From an uncultured Bacteroidales bacterium (GTDB taxonomy: Bacteria; Bacteroidota; Bacteroidia; Bacteroidales; UBA932): a stretch of DNA of 19,960 nt. Position numbers and translations under genes: made by a program. This document shows positions 15,313 through 19,960 of the stretch, one piece after another; position 1 is the first letter of the stretch, and the number at the start of each line of letters is the position of its first letter. The stretch is from the NCBI GenBank assembly GCA_934726455.1, contig CAKVDS010000048.1, positions 1 through 19,960 on the forward strand. Reading direction: 5' to 3'. The notes beneath the pieces are model-generated. The model was not told the DNA's origin. It made no database searches and saw nothing but the letters and a program-made list of their open reading frames with translations.

Positions 15313-16395
15313 TTATTTTATGCTCATCACGACCGAAAGGGATTTGAGCGTGATGGTGAGGCTCGCTTTGTCGTTGCCATAGACCACGACAATATCAGGG
15401 TCGAAGCCGCTTGCGGGCCTGCCTTTGGTCTCGACATACTCGAGCACGGCTTCCGGGGAGTCGAAAACCTTGCCCTTGGAGCCGAAAGAACTGGTGTAGG
15501 CCTCTTTGAAGGTGCCGAGCCTGAGGTCTTCCGTGCCGGCAGCGTAGGCTTTCCACATTGAGAGCTGTTCATCGGTCTTCGTGCTGGCGAAGTTGAGGGT
15601 TATGCCTGTGATGAGTTTGGCATCCGCGTCCGCATTGACATCGCAGTTGAATGCATAACCGGCGAAGTCGAGCGCATAGTCACAATAGAAGTAGTTGGTG
15701 CCGAACAGCGACATCTTTGAACCGATGATGTAGTTGTCTGCGGCGAAGGCGTTGTAGTCGCTTCCAATAAGATCATACAGCTTAGAATAGTCGAGGCGCA
15801 GGAAATTGTTCATGACCAGGATGCAGAAGCGGCCGTCCTTGATGGAAGGGACTGCATAAGCCTTGCCTGGTGCGACTACAAACACGGCGTGTACCAGCAG
15901 ATTGTCCAGGTCAGCGGACGTTTCGACCAGTTTAAGGGTTTCATCCACTGTCTGATAAACCCCGCCGGAGGAGCTTCCGTCTTCTGCGGTCACATTATAT
16001 TTTGCTCCCAGCCACTGACCGAGATCAAGGCTCTCGTAGTTGTTGAGGAAGTAGGCGAACAGATCCTTGTCCAGTTTCTCGTCCTCCGGGACTATGCTGA
16101 TGCTGCCCACGTTTCCGTAAGTATCCTCTGTGGCTGTGATATGCAGGTGCAGCTCTTCGTCATTCAGGCTGAACTTCCCTCCGAGTGTGACTGAACTTTC
16201 AGTCGTGAGGTCGCTTATGATGTAAGACGTGTTCTTGGATGCGAACTCTGCAAATTCGGATCCGAGACTTCCGGACAGGGCTTTGCAGTCCACATCGATG
16301 CGCTCAAACGCTTCTTTTTCGTCCTGGCTTTTGCTGCATGATGCGCAGAGCAGCAGCGATGATACCGCTGCGATAAAGGTAATGCACTTTTTCAT
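15313..16395 (-). CDS. Hypothetical lipoprotein
   Basis: A 360-residue exported protein that I do not recognise. The start MKKCITFIAAVSSLLLCASC is a lipoprotein signal peptide: basic N-terminus, hydrophobic core and Cys20 as the probable lipidated residue. The lipobox CASC has an unusual Cys at -3. The mature start CSKSQDEKE is charged and could act as the acidic export signal that sends some Bacteroidota lipoproteins to the cell surface; this is inference. The body is rich in acidic, Ser, Asn and Tyr residues, appears beta-rich, has no transmembrane segment after the signal, and shows no catalytic motif I can name. It has no same-strand partner: the ATPase cassette lies downstream and the calcium pump is divergent. 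Its normal GC and codon use match the core genome better than the cassette does. Confidence 0.85.
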   Translation of the reverse strand: MKKCITFIAAVSSLLLCASCSKSQDEKEAFERIDVDCKALSGSLGSEFAEFASKNTSYIISDLTTESSVTLGGKFSLNDEELHLHITATEDTYGNVGSISIVPEDEKLDKDLFAYFLNNYESLDLGQWLGAKYNVTAEDGSSSGGVYQTVDETLKLVETSADLDNLLVHAVFVVAPGKAYAVPSIKDGRFCILVMNNFLRLDYSKLYDLIGSDYNAFAADNYIIGSKMSLFGTNYFYCDYALDFAGYAFNCDVNADADAKLITGITLNFASTKTDEQLSMWKAYAAGTEDLRLGTFKEAYTSSFGSKGKVFDSPEAVLEYVETKGRPASGFDPDIVVVYGNDKASLTITLKSLSVVMSIK

Positions 16396-16608
16396 CTTTA
16401 ACTGTTATTTTGTATTCGGGCCGTAATGATACAAAATTCCTAGCTAAGATCAAAATTGTCCAGACGTGCGCGAGAGCATAGTTTTGCAACTTTTTTCAAG
16501 GAAATCATCGCCAGATTTGCAACTTTTTGCAGCTCGTGCGTTTTGCAGATTATCAAGAACTTTTATAAATTCGCCCCGTTTTTACTGACAAAGCAGAAGG
16601 CGACAGCC
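16396..16608. promoter_or_regulatory. Divergent intergenic region with TTTGCAAC repeats
   Basis: This stretch of about 210 bases separates the lipoprotein and calcium-pump genes. The 13-mer TTTGCAACTTTTT occurs at 16483-16495 and 16516-16528 (33 bases apart), and TTTTGCAG occurs at 16525-16532 and 16541-16548. TTTG-type motifs occur in both Bacteroidota promoter boxes, so these may be overlapping promoters of the pump gene, or a regulator site. None matches TAnnTTTG exactly. AGAAGG at 16595-16600 is a likely ribosome-binding site for the ATG at 16609. Confidence 0.4.
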
Positions 16609-19254
16609 ATGACAGATAACATAAAAGGCCTCACGGCGGAACAGGTTCTGGAGAGCCGCCAGAAATACGGAAACAACATACTGACACCGACCGGCAAGGT
16701 GCCGATATGGAAGCGTTACCTCGAAAAATTCAAGGATCCCCTCATCATCATATTGATTATCGCAGGAGCATTGTCTCTGGGCATATCGATGTATGAGTAT
16801 CTGGGCCTCGGACATTCGTGGGACGCTTTTTTCGAACCTGCCGGGATATTGCTGGCCATCCTCCTTTCCACGACACTCGCCTTTATTTTTGAACTCAAGT
16901 CGGACAAGGAGTTCTCCCTTCTCAACCAGGTTGACGATGATGAACTTGTGGTGGTTGTCCGTGACGGGAAACATGCCAGGGTGCCCAAAAAAGACGTGGT
17001 GGTCGGCGATATCGTTGTCATTGACAGTGGCTGCGAAGTCCCTGCTGATGCCGAACTGATTGAATCCACGGCACTTGTCATCAACGAGTCTACGCTTACC
17101 GGCGAGCCGGAATGCCGCAAGAGTGCGGATCCCTCCGAGGCCGATCCCAATGCCACATACCCGACCGGCAGGGTCTACCGGGGCACGAAGGTGATGGGAG
17201 GGCACGCGGTCTGCCGGGTCGTTGCCGTGGGTGATGCCACAGAATACGGCAAGGTCTACAAACAGGCCCAGATCGACAACGGGGTGAAAACCCCGCTCAA
17301 CGAGCAGCTTGACAGGCTCGGGACCTGGATAAGCAGGATCAGTTACACTCTGGCGGTGCTCATCCTGATAGGGAGAGCGGCCGTCTATTTTCATACACTG
17401 GATGGCGCCCCGTTTGTCTGGGTGGATTTCCTCTCTTATTTGCTGCAGTCCATAATGATAGCAGTCACCCTGGTTGTCGTGGCCGTCCCGGAAGGGCTGC
17501 CGATGGCGGTCACGTTGAGCCTGGCGTACAGCATGCGTAAGATGTTGGCCACCAACAATCTGGTGCGCAAGATGCACGCCTGCGAGACGATGGGGGCTGT
17601 GACGGTCATCTGCACGGACAAGACAGGCACCCTCACCCGGAACGAGATGCGGGTGGCCGACTTCCGGAAGCCGAAAGAGGTGGACAACGTGTTGCTGTAC
17701 AGATCAATAGCCATAAATTCCACCGCTTCCGTGGAGGGGGACGAAGTGATTGGAAACCCTACAGAAGGAGCATTGCTGCTGTGGCTGAGGCAGCAGGGTG
17801 TGGACTATGTAGCACTCCGCTCTTCCGCCGAGGTCGTACAGGAACTGCCGTTCTCCACGGAGAACAAATACATGGCGACCGTCACCCGTGAAGCCGGTGG
17901 CAAATTGTCGCTTTTTGTCAAGGGGGCGCCGGAGATCATAGGGAACTATTGTGACATTCCATCTGAAGAGCAGGGCCTCGTAAGCAAATACACCGAGGAC
18001 TGCCAGAACAGGGGAATGAGGATGCTGGCTCTTGCAGTTAAGGACCTTGAGGCGGGGGAGGAGGCAATCGCCGGCGGGAAACTCCATGTCTCCGGGCTCA
18101 GACTCATAGCCCTGTTCGCGATCTCCGATCCGGTGAGGGAAGATGTCCCGGGCGCAGTCCGGGAATGCCTTGATGCCGGGATCGATGTCAAGATCGTCAC
18201 GGGTGACAATGCCCGCACCGCCATGGAGATAGGACGCCAGATCGGCATATGGAACGATGGGAACCCGCGCGCGAGCATCATCACCGGACCGGAGATAACT
18301 GCTCTTACGGACGAGGAACTGAGGCGGGTCGCAGGAGGCCTTAAAATCATCGCGAGGGCGCGGCCGACCGACAAAGAGAGGCTTGTGAAAGCCCTGCAGG
18401 CCACGGGGAACGTGGTGGCGGTGACGGGGGACGGGACAAATGATGCCCCAGCGCTGAACGCAGCCCATGTCGGCCTCTCCATGGGTGACGGCACCTCGGT
18501 GGCAAAAGAGGCCAGCGACATCACGATCATCGACAATTCATTCACCAGTATCGGGAGGGCGGTCCTCTGGGGAAGGTCGCTGTACAGGAACATTCAGCGG
18601 TTCATCCTTTTCCAGATGACGGTGAATGTCACGGCCTGTCTCATTGTGCTCTGCGGCGCGTTCATGGGTGTGCAGTCGCCGCTCACGGTCACTCAGATGC
18701 TGTGGATAAACCTGATCATGGACACCTTCGCCGCCATGGCTCTCGCCTCTCTTCCTCCCGAGCGGGAACTGATGAAAAACAGGCCGAGGAACAGGTCTGA
18801 ATTCATCATCGACCACGACCTGCTGTGGCACATCATCATCACCGGCGGTCTTTTCTGCCTGCTCATGGTGGGGTTCACTTATGTCATGGAGCATGCCGAT
18901 ATACGTCCGGGCATCCGGGGTCTTGAGCTTGGGGCGTACAACGGCATCTCACGATATGAATCCGGACTGTTCTTCACCACTTTCGTGTTTCTTCAGTTCT
19001 GGAACCTTTTCAACGCAAAAGCTTACGGCACAAACAAAAGCGCGTGGAATTTCAAGGGATGCAGAGGTTTTCTGCTCATACTCGCGGTGATACTCCTCGG
19101 GCAGATAGCCATTGTGTATCTTGGAGGCGCCTTCTTCAATGTCGAGCCGCTGGAGCTTGATGACCTTCTGAAGATCATTGTGGTGACATCCGCCGTCATG
19201 CTGATCGGGGAGCTCGTCAGGGCCATCAGGAAGACGGTGGCGTGCAAGGGCTGA
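16609..19254 (+). CDS. PMCA-type calcium-translocating P-type ATPase
   Basis: Inner-membrane P2-type pump that probably exports Ca2+, 881 residues. In order: cation-ATPase N-terminal domain; M1-M2 (about 44-96); actuator domain with TGEP (164-167); M4 with PEGLP (294-298), whose Glu295 is a calcium ligand; the phosphorylation motif DKTGTLT with Asp337; nucleotide-binding KGAPE (438-442); hinge TGDN (531-534) and TGDGTNDAP (606-614); M6 NLIMD with Asn701 and Asp705, as in plasma-membrane (single-site) calcium pumps; and a C-terminal group of helices. I chose the ATG at 16609, after AGAAGG. The frame is open back to an ATG at 16456, but that would put about 50 residues unlike the family before the normal N-terminus. 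There is no calmodulin-binding-like tail. It stands alone, divergent from the lipoprotein gene. Confidence 0.93.
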   Translation: MTDNIKGLTAEQVLESRQKYGNNILTPTGKVPIWKRYLEKFKDPLIIILIIAGALSLGISMYEYLGLGHSWDAFFEPAGILLAILLSTTLAFIFELKSDKEFSLLNQVDDDELVVVVRDGKHARVPKKDVVVGDIVVIDSGCEVPADAELIESTALVINESTLTGEPECRKSADPSEADPNATYPTGRVYRGTKVMGGHAVCRVVAVGDATEYGKVYKQAQIDNGVKTPLNEQLDRLGTWISRISYTLAVLILIGRAAVYFHTLDGAPFVWVDFLSYLLQSIMIAVTLVVVAVPEGLPMAVTLSLAYSMRKMLATNNLVRKMHACETMGAVTVICTDKTGTLTRNEMRVADFRKPKEVDNVLLYRSIAINSTASVEGDEVIGNPTEGALLLWLRQQGVDYVALRSSAEVVQELPFSTENKYMATVTREAGGKLSLFVKGAPEIIGNYCDIPSEEQGLVSKYTEDCQNRGMRMLALAVKDLEAGEEAIAGGKLHVSGLRLIALFAISDPVREDVPGAVRECLDAGIDVKIVTGDNARTAMEIGRQIGIWNDGNPRASIITGPEITALTDEELRRVAGGLKIIARARPTDKERLVKALQATGNVVAVTGDGTNDAPALNAAHVGLSMGDGTSVAKEASDITIIDNSFTSIGRAVLWGRSLYRNIQRFILFQMTVNVTACLIVLCGAFMGVQSPLTVTQMLWINLIMDTFAAMALASLPPERELMKNRPRNRSEFIIDHDLLWHIIITGGLFCLLMVGFTYVMEHADIRPGIRGLELGAYNGISRYESGLFFTTFVFLQFWNLFNAKAYGTNKSAWNFKGCRGFLLILAVILLGQIAIVYLGGAFFNVEPLELDDLLKIIVVTSAVMLIGELVRAIRKTVACKG

Positions 19255-19298
19255 GGGCCTTTCCGGGCTGTCTGGAAGGTAGGGGTGGAAATCCTCAA

Positions 19299-19361
19299 AA
19301 ACACCCCAACCTGCACGCCTGGTTTGCGTGGATCTTGATTGGAAACACCTCAACCTGCACG
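19299..19361 (+). repeat. Direct repeat pair AAACACCyCAACCTGCACG
   Basis: A 19-base sequence occurs at 19299-19317 and 19343-19361 with a single C/T difference, 44 bases apart. Just beside it GTGGATCT (19328-19335) is inverted as AGATCCAC (19393-19400). These lie in the short stretch between the calcium pump and the truncated gene, exactly where recognisable protein similarity begins, and may mark an insertion or recombination junction. Confidence 0.6.
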
Positions 19362-19385
19362 GAGGCTTCCGCGAGGCAGGCTCGT

Positions 19386-19960
19386 AGCAGCGAGATCCAC
19401 ATTGACATCTACGACGACCGGATGGAAGTATATTCACCGGGCGGAATGATTGACGGCCGCCTGATTCAGCAGTTGAATCCGCTTTCCGTCCCGTCCAAAC
19501 GTCGCAATCCCCTCCTCGCCGATTTCTTCAGCCGTCTCGACCTTATGGAACGCCGAGGCGGCGGAATGAAGAAAATCCTCGGGGAATATGTTCGTTTCGA
19601 GTCCCTGAAAGAATATCGCGCTCCAGAGTTCAGCTCCAACGCCACCGAATTCCACGTGACCTTCTGGAATCTCAACTACGGCACCGATGTCGTAAAAGAT
19701 GTCGCAAATGACTTCACTAAAGAGTCCGCACAGTTCACAAAAGAGTTCACAAAAGCCCAAAGACGCATCTATAAGCTGATTACTATGAACCCCAAAGTGA
19801 ATATTGATATGATAGCAGAAGATCTAAACCTGTCTACAAGGCAAGTCAAGACATATATGAAACGTCTCACCGACCTGCACCTAATCACCCGTGAAGGCGG
19901 ACGCAAAAGCGGCATCTGGAAAATTCTCGACAAGGACTACGATGACTTCTTTGAACGGAT
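19386..19960 (+). pseudogene. 5'-truncated ATP-binding protein (AlbA_2/HATPase_c_4 type), runs off the window
   Basis: Recognisable protein begins abruptly at about 19386 with SSEIHIDIYDDRMEVYSPGGM, the middle of a GHKL-type ATP-binding domain found in RecG-like AlbA_2 transcriptional-regulator proteins. It continues through NPLLADFFSRLDLMERRGGGMKK in pieces typical of the family, then a linker with a repeated FTKE, and a winged helix (KLITMNPKVNIDMIAEDLN onward to the window edge). The whole N-terminal half, including the AlbA_2 DNA-binding domain, is missing. The frame is open upstream, but the translated residues there resemble nothing in the family. A short product from the ATG at 19422 is conceivable. 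I infer a decayed remnant joined at the direct-repeat region; the alternative is a deliberately short winged-helix protein. Confidence 0.6.

Noticed and set aside
16456..16608. N-terminal extension of the calcium pump from an earlier ATG
   Set aside because: The extra 51 residues are unlike P-type ATPase N-termini and cover the repeated TTTGCAAC region; the ATG at 16609 has a good ribosome-binding site and the expected sequence.
19260..19280. CCTTTCC/GGAAGG inverted pair as a terminator of the calcium pump
   Set aside because: The pairing needs a bulge and no T tract follows.
19242..19385. Open frame joining the end of the calcium pump region to the truncated ATP-binding protein from a GTG
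   Set aside because: The translated residues overlap the pump gene, cross the direct repeats and have no similarity to the family, so the open frame is probably chance.
1..19960. CRISPR array, tRNA or rRNA genes
   Set aside because: I saw no regularly spaced direct repeats of array type and no cloverleaf or rRNA-like sequence; the repeats found are only pairs.

Overview
The window looks like a chromosome segment of a Bacteroidota bacterium, probably Bacteroidales. Supporting signs are two exact matches to the TAnnTTTG -7 promoter box, a Bacteroidota-style lipoprotein, moderately high GC, weak Shine-Dalgarno sequences and the general look of the proteins. I did not compare it with any database, so genus is open.

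Positions 194-10537 form one tightly packed plus-strand run of nine genes: aspS, murB, murA, thrA-like aspartokinase/homoserine dehydrogenase, dapE-like M20 peptidase, dapB, dapA, dapD and dapF. Every junction overlaps by 1 to 29 bases, so this is almost certainly a translationally coupled operon. It joins two supply lines of peptidoglycan: UDP-MurNAc (MurA, MurB) and meso-diaminopimelate by the succinylase route (aspartokinase, DapA, DapB, DapD, DapE, DapF). Asd, the DapC/ArgD aminotransferase and LysA are not in the window. Two oddities stand out: MurA has Asp where most MurA proteins have the catalytic Cys, and the aspartokinase fusion seems to lack one ACT domain.

Positions about 10550-15260 look accessory. 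A single-chain restriction-modification-like protein (PD-(D/E)xK nuclease, N6-adenine methylase, specificity region) lies directly behind dapF on the same strand. Its second half is AT-rich. A convergent minus-strand gene follows, encoding an AAA ATPase with a C-terminal nuclease-like domain. That ATPase gene is bracketed by two copies of a large palindrome that share a 29-base core with one difference. One copy overlaps the stop codon and the other sits just upstream of the promoter. This bracketed gene is the most unusual structure in the window.

Positions 15313-16395 (minus) encode an unrecognised lipoprotein. Positions 16609-19254 (plus) encode a PMCA-type calcium P-type ATPase, preceded by an intergenic region with TTTGCAAC repeats. 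After a 19-base direct repeat, the right edge carries a 5'-truncated ATP-binding protein with a C-terminal winged helix that runs off the window. The left edge (1-120) holds several hairpins built on GTACAG/CTGTAC, upstream of the aspS promoter.
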